Positions 38,772-48,304 of a stretch of 64,000 nucleotides of DNA are shown piece after piece. The first letter of the stretch is position 1, and each line of letters begins with the position of its first letter. Made by a program: the position numbers and the translations under genes. The notes beneath the pieces are model-generated. The model did not search any database, was not told where the DNA came from, and worked only from the letters and a program-made list of their open reading frames with translations. This stretch comes from Halopseudomonas salina (lineage in GTDB: Bacteria > Pseudomonadota > Gammaproteobacteria > Pseudomonadales > Pseudomonadaceae), in NCBI RefSeq assembly GCF_008641105.1, contig NZ_VTTI01000002.1:303141-367140 (forward strand), read 5' to 3'.

Positions 38772-40250
38772 ATGAGCACAGCACAACAACAAAAATTCCA
38801 GCCCTCGCCACTGGACGTCCTTATCATCGGGGCCGGCCTCTCCGGCATCGGCGCCGCCCGCGCCTTGACTGATCAATGCCCGGACAAGCGCTATCAGATC
38901 CTCGAGCGCCGTGCCGCCATGGGCGGCACTTGGGACCTGTTCCGCTACCCCGGCATCCGCTCTGACTCGGATATGTATACGCTGAGCTACAGCTATAAAC
39001 CCTGGACCCACCGCAAGTCGATTGCCGATGGTCCGGACATCAAGCGCTACATTGAAGAGATCGCCGAAGAGTCGGGTATCACCAACAATATCCGCTTCCA
39101 GCGCAAGGTCCTCTCTGCCGCCTGGTCCAGCGATGAAGCACTCTGGACCATCACTGCCCTGGCCACAGACCAGCAGGGTGAGGAACATGAGGAAGTGGTG
39201 AAAGCGCGCCTGCTCTCGGTCTGTGCTGGTTATTACAGCTATGACGAAGGCTATCGCCCGGACTTCCCCAATGAGGCCGACTTCAAGGGCCAGATCATTC
39301 ACCCACAATTCTGGCCTGAAAACCTGGATTACAGTGGCAAGCGCGTGGTCGTTATCGGTAGCGGTGCCACGGCGGTAACCCTGGTACCAGCGCTGGCCCA
39401 GACCGCCGCCCATGTCACCATGCTGCAGCGTTCACCCAGCTACGTTGTATCCCGTCCGCTGGAAGACGGCTTTGCCCGCGGCCTGCAGAAATGGGTGCCC
39501 ATGCCCGCGGCACACGCCCTGACCCGTTGGAAAAACGTATTGCTGGGCTCATTCTTTTACCGGATCGCTCGCAACAAGCCGGAAATGTTCAAGCAGCGTC
39601 TACTGCACATGGTCAAGACCCAGGTTGGCCCAGAGCTCGATATGAAGCACTTTACCCCGTCCTATAAGCCCTGGGACCAGAGGGTCTGCGCCGTGCCAGA
39701 CGGCGACCTGTTCCATGATATTCGCGCTGGGCGCGCCTCGGTGGTAACTGACACCATCGACACCTTTACTCCGGACGGCATCCGCCTGGCATCAGGTGAG
39801 GAACTCAAGGCCGACATCATCATTACTGCCACCGGCCTCAAGCTGAATGCACTTGGTGATGTACAGGTGAGCGTGGACGGCGAGCCCGTTGCCTTTGGTG
39901 AACACACAGCTTACAAAGGCATGATGCTCAGTGACATTCCCAATCTGATCCTGACCTTCGGCTATACCAATGCCTCCTGGACACTCAAGGCGGAACTGAC
40001 TTCCAACTACACCTGCCGCCTGCTGCAGTACATGGATCGCCATGGCTACAAGATGGCCGTGCCGCGCCGTGGCGCAGATGTGCAGGACGCTCCCTTCCTC
40101 AACTTCACCTCCGGTTATGTTCAGCGCGCAGAGGGCATGCTACCCAAACAGGGTGACCGCAAGCCCTGGCAGGTGCATCAGAATTACTTCCAGGACAAGC
40201 TCACTATTCAGTACGGCCGGGTTGACGACGGCGTCATGCAGTTCCAATAA
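38772..40250 (+). CDS. Flavin-containing monooxygenase, Baeyer-Villiger type
   Basis: A 492-residue FAD/NADPH monooxygenase. FAD Rossmann motif IIGAGLSGIGAA is at residues ~17-28. The Baeyer-Villiger fingerprint F-x-G-x3-H-x3-W-P is FKGQIIHPQFWP (around 173-184). The NADPH motif VVVIGSGATAVTL follows directly. Such enzymes convert ketones to esters or lactones, or hydroxylate soft nucleophiles. The downstream SDR and hydrolase fit a route alcohol to ketone to ester to acid plus alcohol. AACAACAA at 38785-38792, inside codons 5-7, resembles a Crc/Hfq catabolite-repression site. Substrate unknown. Confidence 0.88.
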   Translation: MSTAQQQKFQPSPLDVLIIGAGLSGIGAARALTDQCPDKRYQILERRAAMGGTWDLFRYPGIRSDSDMYTLSYSYKPWTHRKSIADGPDIKRYIEEIAEESGITNNIRFQRKVLSAAWSSDEALWTITALATDQQGEEHEEVVKARLLSVCAGYYSYDEGYRPDFPNEADFKGQIIHPQFWPENLDYSGKRVVVIGSGATAVTLVPALAQTAAHVTMLQRSPSYVVSRPLEDGFARGLQKWVPMPAAHALTRWKNVLLGSFFYRIARNKPEMFKQRLLHMVKTQVGPELDMKHFTPSYKPWDQRVCAVPDGDLFHDIRAGRASVVTDTIDTFTPDGIRLASGEELKADIIITATGLKLNALGDVQVSVDGEPVAFGEHTAYKGMMLSDIPNLILTFGYTNASWTLKAELTSNYTCRLLQYMDRHGYKMAVPRRGADVQDAPFLNFTSGYVQRAEGMLPKQGDRKPWQVHQNYFQDKLTIQYGRVDDGVMQFQ

Positions 40251-40267
40251 AAAGGATAATAAAAGCC

Positions 40268-41083
40268 ATGCAAGTTAATGATTGTGTTGCAGTACTTACC
40301 GGCGCTGGCAGTGGAATAGGCCGGGCTCTGGCCATCGCCCTCGCCCAGCGCGGCTGCCATCTGGCCCTGGCCGATGTAAACGCTACCGCCCTGGCCGAGA
40401 CCGCTTCCCAGGCAAGAGCGATCGGCGTCAAGGTCAGTGAACATCCGCTCGATGTCGCCAATCGCGCGTCTGTGGCCGCCCTGCCCCAGGCGGTGATGGC
40501 CGAGCACGGCAAAGTAGACCTGATTATCAACAACGCCGGGGTCGCCCTGGGTGGTAATTTTGACGAAGTCAAAACCGAGGACTTCGACTGGCTCATGGGC
40601 ATCAATTTTGACGGAGTGGTGTGCATGACCCGCGCCTTTCTGCCCCTGCTCAAACAGCGGCCAGCCGCCCGTATCGTCAACATTTCCAGCCTGTTCGGCT
40701 TTATTACCCCCGCAGGCCAGACCGCCTATTGTGCCAGCAAGTTTGCGGTACGTGGTTTCTCCAATGCCCTGCGCCTGGAGCTGCAGGCTGGCCCTGTGGG
40801 TGTGACAGTGGTACACCCCGGCGGTGTAGCCACGGCCATTGCCACCAGTGCACGCCCACCTGAGGGTGTTGATCAGGCCGAGCATGCACGCAAGCTCAAA
40901 CAGGCGGAAAAACTGCTGCGCATGCCACCGGCCAAGGCCGCGGAAATCATCCTGCGCGGGATTGAGCGCGACAAACCCCGCGTGGTGGTTGGTAACGACG
41001 CAAGAGTACTGTCATGGCTTGAACGCATAATGCCCGTCAACTACTGGCGTTTGTTGCCAGGGCTTGCCACGCAGAAGGTCTGA
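40268..41083 (+). CDS. SDR family oxidoreductase
   Basis: A 271-residue classical short-chain dehydrogenase. The cofactor loop is TGAGSGIGRA (residues ~11-20), NNAGVAL is at ~87, the catalytic serine is in VNISSLFGF, and the Tyr-x3-Lys is AYCASKFAV. It starts 17 bases after the monooxygenase stop and is followed by the hydrolase, so it is part of one operon. By context it may interconvert an alcohol and the ketone substrate of the monooxygenase. Confidence 0.9.
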   Translation: MQVNDCVAVLTGAGSGIGRALAIALAQRGCHLALADVNATALAETASQARAIGVKVSEHPLDVANRASVAALPQAVMAEHGKVDLIINNAGVALGGNFDEVKTEDFDWLMGINFDGVVCMTRAFLPLLKQRPAARIVNISSLFGFITPAGQTAYCASKFAVRGFSNALRLELQAGPVGVTVVHPGGVATAIATSARPPEGVDQAEHARKLKQAEKLLRMPPAKAAEIILRGIERDKPRVVVGNDARVLSWLERIMPVNYWRLLPGLATQKV

Positions 41084-41129
41084 TGACCCTCTGCCCCCTG
41101 ACATCTGCACCTCGGAAAGGACTTAAACG

Positions 41130-42068
41130 GTGAATTATCTATTCAGCTTTATCCTGATCTGCCTCTTTCTGTTTCTAGGTGGATTATTTCTCTTCACACT
41201 ATTTGTAGCCATGCGTGTGCGCATGGGTCTTCCTCCGGAGGGCCGCTTTGTCACCATCATGGGCAACCGCATGCACTACCTAGAGCAAGGCAAGGGCCAG
41301 CCCATACTCATGATCCATGGCCTTGGCGGGGTAGCGCAGAACTTCAGCTACAGCGTCATGGGTCAGATGGCCAAGACCCACCGGGTTATTGCCATTGACC
41401 GTCCGGGCAGTGGTTACTCGGTACGGCATCCACAGTCATCCGCCTCCCTGGCCGTCCAGGCTGACGTGGTGGCAGGTCTGATCGACGCCCTGAAGCTCGA
41501 CAAGCCGTTGATTGTTGGTCATTCACTTGGCGGCGCAGTCGCCCTGGCCACCGCATTGCGGCATCCCGAAAAGGTTTCCCGACTGGCACTGGTTGCACCC
41601 TTGACCCACATGCCAACGGAGACCTCAAAGGCTTTTGCTGCGCTGGCTATCACCTGGCCCTGGCTGCGCCGTCTGGTGGCCTGGACGCTGGCCACACCGA
41701 TGTCGATCCTGCAGCGGGAAAAGGTACTGGATATTGTTTTTGGCCCCGAGAGCGTGCCCAAGGACTTTCCGGTACGTGGCGGCGGCTTGCTGGGTTTGCG
41801 TCCGAGCCAATTCATCTCCGCCTCGGAAGACATGAACGCCCTGCCCGATGCCCTGCCGATGATGCAGCAGCAATACGCAACCATGACGTTGCCGGTGGCC
41901 GTTCTTTATGGTCGCCAGGACCGTATCCTGGACTACCGCGAGCAGGGTGAGGCCATGGCAGCGGCAGCGCCCAATGCCGCGCTGGAGCTGATCGATGGCG
42001 GGCATATGTTGCCGATTACCCAACCAGATGTGACTGCAGACTTCATTCGACGCCAGGCAGCCCTATAA
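41130..42068 (+). CDS. Alpha/beta hydrolase, membrane-anchored
   Basis: A 312-residue alpha/beta-fold hydrolase with an N-terminal transmembrane helix (LFSFILICLFLFLGGLFLFTLFVAM), then a soluble domain. The oxyanion HG motif is IHGLGGV, the nucleophile elbow GHSLGG, the acid is likely in YGRQDRILDY and the histidine in DGGHMLPIT. The start is GTG with GGAAAGGA upstream. It would hydrolyse an ester, such as a Baeyer-Villiger product. Its last six bases overlap the stop of rarD, which runs the other way. Confidence 0.85.
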   Translation: MNYLFSFILICLFLFLGGLFLFTLFVAMRVRMGLPPEGRFVTIMGNRMHYLEQGKGQPILMIHGLGGVAQNFSYSVMGQMAKTHRVIAIDRPGSGYSVRHPQSSASLAVQADVVAGLIDALKLDKPLIVGHSLGGAVALATALRHPEKVSRLALVAPLTHMPTETSKAFAALAITWPWLRRLVAWTLATPMSILQREKVLDIVFGPESVPKDFPVRGGGLLGLRPSQFISASEDMNALPDALPMMQQQYATMTLPVAVLYGRQDRILDYREQGEAMAAAAPNAALELIDGGHMLPITQPDVTADFIRRQAAL

Positions 42069-42971
42069 AGCAGCCTGGCGCTTCCTGCTCGTTTGCAGGG
42101 TGCGCCAGGTTGACCAGGAGTAAAGACCCAGTGCCAGCCAGATCAGCGCAAAACTGGCTATCTGAATTCCGGTAATCGACTCCCCGAACACCAACAACGC
42201 AATCAGAAACTGCATGCTCGGATTGATGTACATCAGAAATCCGACAGTTGCCAGCCGTAACCGCCGGGCTGCTCCGGCAAAAGCCAAAAGCGGTATCGCG
42301 GTAATCACCCCACTGGCCATCAGCAACATAGTGGTGCGCACATCGCCATCCATGCTCGACTGCCCCATCTGAAACATTCCCGCCAGCACCAGCAACGCCA
42401 AAGGCAGCAATAACAGCGTTTCCACAAACAGCCCCGACAGACCATCAAGCAGTATCTGTTTGCGCAGCAGGCCGTAGGTACCAAAGCTCAACGCCAGAAT
42501 CAGACTGATCCAGGGCATGGTACCCAGCACGACAAGCTGCAGCAGTATGGCTGCTCCCGCAAGCAGAACAGCCACACCCTGCAATGGCTCCATTCGCTCG
42601 CGCAGTATCAGCATGCCAAGGGCGACGTTCACCAGAGGAGTCAGGAAATAACCCAGGCTGGCCTGTAGTACATGGTGGGTCTCCACCGCATAGATGTAGA
42701 CGCCCCAGTTGATCGCAATCAGCACAGCGCAGCCCAGCACTCGGCCCAACCGACCCGGCCGGGACAGCGCTTCTCTGACGGGCTGCCAGCGGCGCATGAG
42801 GGTGATGACCACGGCAAGGAATACGCAGGACCAGATGATGCGATGGATCAGCACTTCAAAGGCCGGCACCCCTTCGAACAAGGCGAAGAACAGGGGGAAG
42901 CAGCCCCAAATCGTGTACGCACCCACGCCGTAGGCTATGCCCTGGCTGTTGTCTGAAAGCTTTGCGACCAT
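42063..42971 (-). CDS. rarD: EamA family transporter RarD
   Basis: Inner-membrane drug/metabolite transporter of 302 residues with ten predicted helices. It has two EamA-type repeats; the RarD signature is NSQGIAYGVGAYTIWGCFPLFFALFEGVPAFEVLIHRIIWS, and the second repeat has YINPSMQFLIALLVFGE. In E. coli, rarD was noted for chloramphenicol sensitivity; physiological substrates are unknown. Start ATG at 42971. Tail-to-tail with the hydrolase and downstream of the hybrid kinase, from which it may be read. Confidence 0.9.
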   Translation of the reverse strand: MVAKLSDNSQGIAYGVGAYTIWGCFPLFFALFEGVPAFEVLIHRIIWSCVFLAVVITLMRRWQPVREALSRPGRLGRVLGCAVLIAINWGVYIYAVETHHVLQASLGYFLTPLVNVALGMLILRERMEPLQGVAVLLAGAAILLQLVVLGTMPWISLILALSFGTYGLLRKQILLDGLSGLFVETLLLLPLALLVLAGMFQMGQSSMDGDVRTTMLLMASGVITAIPLLAFAGAARRLRLATVGFLMYINPSMQFLIALLVFGESITGIQIASFALIWLALGLYSWSTWRTLQTSRKRQAAL

Positions 42972-42992
42972 ACAGGCCTCGATTGGGGGCGG

Positions 42993-45125
42993 TCAGGAGA
43001 GATTGTGTTTCTGATCCAGAAGTAGTCGCACGCGGCGGCTCAGTTCATCCAGGCTGAAGGGTTTGGTCAACAGACGGGTATGGGGTTGTCGGGTAGCTTG
43101 CTCCAGGCTCTTGTCCGCAGCAAACCCGGTGACGAATAATACCTTGAGTTCAGGCAATCGGGAACGCAGCTTTTCCGCCAGGTCACGGCCACTCATCGAA
43201 CCGGGCAGACCCACGTCTGTTACCAGCACGTCCAGAGATTCCATGCTCAGCGCCTGTGCCAAGCCATCAGCACCATCAACGGCTGCTATCACCTGATATC
43301 CCAGGTCTTCCAGAACCTCAACCATCAGTTCCCGCACTGACTGCTCATCATCGACCACCAGAATGCTTTCCCCCTGGGCCGTGGGCGTTTCATGGGTATC
43401 CGGCTTGCCTTCAATCACCGTCTCCTTGCCCGCCTGGCGTGGAAAATACAAAGTAACTGTGGTGCCAAGCCCAGGTTTACTGTGGATTCTTGCCTGCCCC
43501 CCAGATTGCTGGGTAAAACCGTAGACCATGGAAAGACCCAGGCCGGTTCCCTCGCTGATGTTCTTTGTCGTAAAAAACGGGTCGAAAGCCCTGGCCGCCA
43601 CATCAGGCGCCATGCCTTCACCGTTATCGGTAACCGAAACCCCGATATAGTCGCCTGGCGGAAGATCGCGCAACAACGCCAGCTCGCCATCAATGACGTG
43701 ATGGCTGATCTCGATGACCAGGTCACCTCCCCCAGGCATCGCATCCCGGGCATTGATCGCCAGATTAACCACGGCATTTTCCAACTGGCCTGGATCACAA
43801 AGAATCGTATCCTCGCACCCCAGGCGACATTCAAGATGAATACTCGGACCCACAGTACGACTTATCAGGTCCTCCAGCTCGGCTACGGTTCTGGCTGGCT
43901 GAATGATGCGCGGTGCCAATGACTGTTGCCTGGAAAAAGCCAGCAGCCGATGGGTTAATGCCGCAGCCCGTTTCACTGACGACAGGGCCATTTCACTGTA
44001 TCGCTCGAGCCCTTCAGTGCGACCTGAACTGACCCGCATGTGAATCACCTCAAGGCTGCCACTGATACCCGCCAAAAGATTGTTGAAATCGTGGGCGATA
44101 CCGCCTGTGAGCTGTCCCACCGCCTTGAGCTTTTCGCTTTGTAGTAACTGTTCCTCGGCCTTGCGGCGATCCGAGGCTTCGGTATTCAGCGCCTCGACGG
44201 CCTGCTGCAGTTCGATTGTTCTCTCTGCTACCCGCTGCTCCAGCTCGGTTTGCCCCCGCCTCAAAGCCTCACGGACAAGTATCTGTTCGTTGATATTGGT
44301 AAAAGTACCTACCCACTCGATCAGATGCTCGCCATCTCCCTCCACCGGGGTGGCGCGTGCTTGAAACCATTCATAACAGTTATCACTGGGGTTCCAGACA
44401 CGGCAATCAAAACTGATAGCACCGTCCGATGCGGCATGGCCCCAACCCTCCATGGCTACCTTGCGATCATCCGGGTGCAAAGCGTCCAGCCAACCCAGTC
44501 CCATACTGCTTTCCGGGGTAAGTTGAGTGTGCTCCAGCCACTGGCCGCTGGCCCAGGTCCAGTTACCGCGTGCAGCAGAGCGCCAGACCAGCTGGGGAAT
44601 CGCATCGATAAGAGAACGGAGTCTGCGCTCGCTCTGGCCCAGAGCTTCTTCCGCTACTTTGCGTTCCGAAACGTTGATTACAAATTCGAAAGCCAGGTCT
44701 TCATTAAGCTTCTTCGCAGCAAACAGCGCCCACCACCGGGTGCCATCCTTACGAATGTATTGTTTTTCGTAGGGCGTGGTTTCGCCGCGCGCCTTGAGTT
44801 CGGCAAAGGCCCTGTTTGAATCGAGCATCCACTCCGACGGCGTAAGACGCTGCCAGGTGAGGTCGCCGGCGAGAAGCTCATCACGGGTGTAACGGGACAT
44901 CGCCAGAAACGCATTATTGGCATCGATTATGCGACCGCTCATGTCGAAATAAATGACACCAATCGCTTCTACATCCAACGCCCTGCGAAGACGATATTCG
45001 CCCCGCCCACTAGACAGTTCTTTCCAGAGGTCCAGTTGCGGGCCTGCATCCGAAACAGCTTCCGTTACAGCCTGAATACCCGGAGAAGGCGGCTGCGCTT
45101 TATCTTCCTTTGGTGTATCCGTCAT
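42993..45125 (-). CDS. PAS-PAS hybrid sensor histidine kinase with receiver domain
   Basis: A cytosolic hybrid kinase of about 710 residues starting at the ATG at 45125 (MTDTPKEDKAQPP). It has no transmembrane helix. Order: PAS (residues ~50-165), second PAS/PAC of the PAS_3 type (~175-295, PQLVWRSAARGNWTWASGQWLEHTQLT), coiled coil, HisKA with phospho-His in GGIAHDFNNLLAGI (~345-410), HATPase (~450-560, with DNGEGM and GTGLGLSMVYGF), then a receiver (~580-700) with the phospho-Asp in LDVLVTDVGLPG and Lys in LTKPFS. No partner response regulator lies next to it. Signal unknown. Confidence 0.9.
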   Translation of the reverse strand: MTDTPKEDKAQPPSPGIQAVTEAVSDAGPQLDLWKELSSGRGEYRLRRALDVEAIGVIYFDMSGRIIDANNAFLAMSRYTRDELLAGDLTWQRLTPSEWMLDSNRAFAELKARGETTPYEKQYIRKDGTRWWALFAAKKLNEDLAFEFVINVSERKVAEEALGQSERRLRSLIDAIPQLVWRSAARGNWTWASGQWLEHTQLTPESSMGLGWLDALHPDDRKVAMEGWGHAASDGAISFDCRVWNPSDNCYEWFQARATPVEGDGEHLIEWVGTFTNINEQILVREALRRGQTELEQRVAERTIELQQAVEALNTEASDRRKAEEQLLQSEKLKAVGQLTGGIAHDFNNLLAGISGSLEVIHMRVSSGRTEGLERYSEMALSSVKRAAALTHRLLAFSRQQSLAPRIIQPARTVAELEDLISRTVGPSIHLECRLGCEDTILCDPGQLENAVVNLAINARDAMPGGGDLVIEISHHVIDGELALLRDLPPGDYIGVSVTDNGEGMAPDVAARAFDPFFTTKNISEGTGLGLSMVYGFTQQSGGQARIHSKPGLGTTVTLYFPRQAGKETVIEGKPDTHETPTAQGESILVVDDEQSVRELMVEVLEDLGYQVIAAVDGADGLAQALSMESLDVLVTDVGLPGSMSGRDLAEKLRSRLPELKVLFVTGFAADKSLEQATRQPHTRLLTKPFSLDELSRRVRLLLDQKHNLS

Positions 45126-45298
45126 TCGCCTACCGTATCTATACCAAGCGAGCCAAATACTGGAATTTAGCCATTGACCCAAGAGGAACACAACCTTCAA
45201 CGGGGATACAGTTCATAGCTCACCCCCCCTGGAAAGTGATCTTCAAGCGCATATCTGGGACGCCAACGTCGCTCGAAGGTTCGACGCACGATTGCACT

Positions 45299-47734
45299 TT
45301 ATTGATCCAGCTTGAATCGCCGCAAACGTAACGAATTGGTCAACACGAAGATGCTTGAAAGACTCATTGCGCCAGCCGCCAGCATCGGATTCAGCAGAAA
45401 ACCGGCTACCGGATAGAGCACGCCCGCAGCGACCGGTATCAACGCGAGGTTATAGCCGTACGCCCAGAAAAAATTGCCCAGAATGGTGCTGCGAGTCCGT
45501 CGCGATAACGCGGCAGCATTGACGATGCCGCGCAGATCACCACGCATCAGGACTACGTCACCCGCCTCGATAGCCACATCAGTACCCGTGCCTATGGCGA
45601 TCCCCACATTGGCCTGCGCCAGCGCGGGCGCATCGTTGATGCCATCCCCCACAAAGGCCACACGCTTACCCTGTTCCTGCAAACGCTTCACTTCCTCCGC
45701 TTTTTCCTGGGGCAACACTTCGGCGAGCACACGCTCGATACCTACCTGACGCGCTATCGCCTCCGCGGTAATCCGGTTATCGCCCGTCAGCATGGCAACC
45801 TCCAGCCCCATGGACTTGAGTTCCGCCACAGCCTCGACCGAGCCCTCCTTGAGCGGATCCGCCACCGCGATGATAACCGCCAGACTGTGATCCACTGCTG
45901 CATAAAAAGGCGTTTTACCCTGTTGTGCAAGCGCCCTTGCCTGCTCCTCGGCAGCTGCCAGGCCAATGCCCAGGCGCTCCATATAGCGATCTGCGCCAAT
46001 ATGAATCTGGCGTCCGGCCACCTGTGCCTCGATGCCATAGCCCGGCTCGTTGTTGAAGCCGGAGACGCTGGGCAGCGTCAGGCCGCCAGCCTTCGCAGCG
46101 CTGACAATGGCTTCGCCAATCGGATGTTCGCTTTGTGCCTCCACAGCCGCCACCCAGCTCAGCACTTCATTGTGATCGCCCTCCATCACTACGAAATCAG
46201 TAAGCTCCGGGCGTCCCTGGGTCAGGGTGCCGGTTTTATCGAGCACCACCGTATCCATCTTCGCCAGGGTTTCCAGAGCGGCGCCCCGTCGGAACAGCAC
46301 ACCCATCTCCGCACCCTTGCCGGTGCTGACCATAATTGCCGTGGGCGTTGCCAGCCCCATTGCGCAGGGGCAGGCGATCAGCAGAACACTCACACCGGTC
46401 ACAAAGGCAAACGACAACGTTGGCTCGGGGCCAAACAGGTACCAGACCGCAAAGGTGATGATTGCGATCAGGATGACTATGGGTACAAAAATACCGGCTA
46501 TCTTGTCAGCCAGTTGCTGGATCGGTGGCTTGTCAGCCTGAGCCTGCTCGACCATCTTCACTATCTGCGACAAGACGGTATCGCCGCCTATCCGCGTCAC
46601 TCTGAACACCAGGGAACCGTTCTTGTTGATGGTACCGCCCACTACCTCGGAGCCAACTTCCTTGGATACGGGCACCGGCTCACCACTGATCATCGATTCA
46701 TCGACGTAGGACTGACCTTCCTCCACCTCCCCGTCTACCGGGATTCGATCGCCCGGCCGAACCTGAATCCGATCCCCTGCCACAACGCTCTCGATCGCGA
46801 TTTCCACCGGCTCACCGTCGCGTATTACCCGGGCTGTCTTGGCCTGCAGGCTGAGCAATTTCTTGATGGCTTGGGAAGTACGCCCCTTGGCTATATGCTC
46901 GAAATAGCGGCCCAAGAGAATCAGGGTCACGATCACTGCGGCTGCTTCGAAATAGCTGCCCGCGGTGCCGGCCGGGAATATACCCGGCGCCAGAAAGGCA
47001 ACAACGGAATAGAAATACGCCGCGCTCGAGCCAATCATTACCAGGCTGTTCATACCCGGATTGAAATGCTTGAGCTCGGCAAAACCGCTGCGGAAGAAGC
47101 GTGCGCCAGCATAAAAGAGCACCGGCGTGGTCAACAGCCACTCGATCCCCATCCAGCCGCGATGGGACATGATGCTAGTAAAGAAGGTATCCAGCCCAGG
47201 CAACATCTTGCCCATGGAGATAAATACAATGGGGATGGTCAACGCTGCAGCAAACAGCATCCGGTTACGCAGCTCCCGGCCTTCGTGATCCTGGGTATCC
47301 ACCACAGAGCCGGTCGTTTCGGCCTGCTGCGGCTCATAACCCGCACCACGTATCGCCTGGTGCAATTGATGCAGCGTGACCATCTCGGGCAGAAAGGTCA
47401 CCGAAGCCTTCTGGGTGGTGAGATTGACGCTTGCCTGCAGCACGCCAGCCAGTTGGCCTATGGCCTTCTCGACCCGTGACACGCAGGAACCACAGGACAT
47501 ACCCTGCACCATGAGATCCACGCTCTGGGTGACCGGCGTGTAGCCCGCGCCCTCAATTGCCCGGATCACTGCCGCCGCATCGGTTTGCCCGTCAAAAGTC
47601 ACCTGGGCCTTTGCTGTTGCCAGGTTAACCTGGGCGCTGGTGACGCCAGGCTCGCTGGCCAGTGCGCGTTCCACGCGGCCCACACACGAGCCGCAGGACA
47701 TGCCGTTGATGCCGATTTCGATACTCTCACTCAT
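45299..47734 (-). CDS. copA: Copper-exporting P-type ATPase CopA
   Basis: P1B-1 ATPase of about 811 residues that pumps Cu(I) out of the cytosol. Two N-terminal HMA domains each carry a C-x-x-C metal site ([12 protein letters not shown] and [12 protein letters not shown]). The transmembrane copper site is CPC in [15 protein letters not shown], with YN in [14 protein letters not shown] and M-x2-SS in GAMSLSSIF, all Cu-type. The phosphorylation motif is [12 protein letters not shown] and the hinge is [10 protein letters not shown]. The start is the ATG at 47734 with GGAG upstream (a GTG at 47746 is an alternative). It lies 20 bases after cueR and is co-transcribed with it from a MerR-type promoter. 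Confidence 0.96.
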   Translation of the reverse strand: MSESIEIGINGMSCGSCVGRVERALASEPGVTSAQVNLATAKAQVTFDGQTDAAAVIRAIEGAGYTPVTQSVDLMVQGMSCGSCVSRVEKAIGQLAGVLQASVNLTTQKASVTFLPEMVTLHQLHQAIRGAGYEPQQAETTGSVVDTQDHEGRELRNRMLFAAALTIPIVFISMGKMLPGLDTFFTSIMSHRGWMGIEWLLTTPVLFYAGARFFRSGFAELKHFNPGMNSLVMIGSSAAYFYSVVAFLAPGIFPAGTAGSYFEAAAVIVTLILLGRYFEHIAKGRTSQAIKKLLSLQAKTARVIRDGEPVEIAIESVVAGDRIQVRPGDRIPVDGEVEEGQSYVDESMISGEPVPVSKEVGSEVVGGTINKNGSLVFRVTRIGGDTVLSQIVKMVEQAQADKPPIQQLADKIAGIFVPIVILIAIITFAVWYLFGPEPTLSFAFVTGVSVLLIACPCAMGLATPTAIMVSTGKGAEMGVLFRRGAALETLAKMDTVVLDKTGTLTQGRPELTDFVVMEGDHNEVLSWVAAVEAQSEHPIGEAIVSAAKAGGLTLPSVSGFNNEPGYGIEAQVAGRQIHIGADRYMERLGIGLAAAEEQARALAQQGKTPFYAAVDHSLAVIIAVADPLKEGSVEAVAELKSMGLEVAMLTGDNRITAEAIARQVGIERVLAEVLPQEKAEEVKRLQEQGKRVAFVGDGINDAPALAQANVGIAIGTGTDVAIEAGDVVLMRGDLRGIVNAAALSRRTRSTILGNFFWAYGYNLALIPVAAGVLYPVAGFLLNPMLAAGAMSLSSIFVLTNSLRLRRFKLDQ

Positions 47735-47754
47735 AAAAACTCCCACCTACGTAA

Positions 47755-48156
47755 TCAGGCATTGTCTGCAATGGCTTCGACAATCGGGCAACCCGCAACC
47801 GCGCCTTCGCCGGAACACTCATCAACGGTTTTTGCCAGCACCGCTTCTATGCGGCGCAGGCTCTGAATCTGACTCCGAATCTTCTGCAATTTCTCCGCGG
47901 CAATACGCTTGGCCTCGGCGCGATCACCGTTGGCATCCTGCAGCGTCAGCAGCTCACGTACCTCATCCAGGGTGAAACCCCATTGCTTGGCATGCACGAT
48001 GAACTGCAAGCGATCAGCAGCCTCATGGGGATAGCGCCGATAGTTGGATTCGGTTCGCCGCGGCTCCGGCATCAAGCCCTGCTGCTCGTAGAAACGGATA
48101 GTTTGCGTCGCCACTCCGCTGGCAGTCGCAAGCTCGCCGATGCTGAATGTTTTCAT
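47755..48156 (-). CDS. cueR: Copper-responsive MerR family regulator (CueR-like)
   Basis: A 133-residue activator. The winged helix is at residues ~1-70 (MKTFSIGELATASGVATQTIRFYEQQGLMPEPRRTESNYRRYPHEAADRLQFIVHAKQWGFTLDEVREL). A dimer helix and the C-terminal metal loop DECSGEGAVAGCPIV follow, with two cysteines spaced C-x8-C, one residue more than the usual C-x7-C of CueR. It lies immediately upstream of copA and has its own dyad in the promoter. Copper specificity is inferred from the neighbour; other monovalent metals are possible. Confidence 0.88.
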   Translation of the reverse strand: MKTFSIGELATASGVATQTIRFYEQQGLMPEPRRTESNYRRYPHEAADRLQFIVHAKQWGFTLDEVRELLTLQDANGDRAEAKRIAAEKLQKIRSQIQSLRRIEAVLAKTVDECSGEGAVAGCPIVEAIADNA

Positions 48157-48189
48157 CAATCCTTCTCCTATCTGGAGGTCAACATCTAC

Positions 48190-48220
48190 ACCATAACCTT
48201 AAAGACAACTTTAGGGTCAA
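48190..48220 (-). promoter_or_regulatory. MerR-type promoter of the cueR-copA operon
   Basis: On the minus strand TTGACC (48220-48215) and TATGGT (48195-48190) are separated by 19 bases, the elongated spacing that MerR regulators correct by twisting DNA. The spacer and its edges hold the dyad ACCCTAAAG-TTGT-CTTTAAGGT (8 of 9 pairs matching). It lies about 35 bases before the cueR ATG. Confidence 0.9.
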
Positions 48221-48304
48221 GCATCTTGTCGAACTTGCCGGGCCGATGAGCTGTCCAAGAAGAACAGCAACCCTGGTTCATATGTATTCAAGAGAGGTCA
48301 CATC

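Noticed and set aside
45887..47479. Plus-strand 530-codon frame across copA
   Set aside because: Antisense to copA, whose domains are all complete; no ribosome-binding site and no conserved features.
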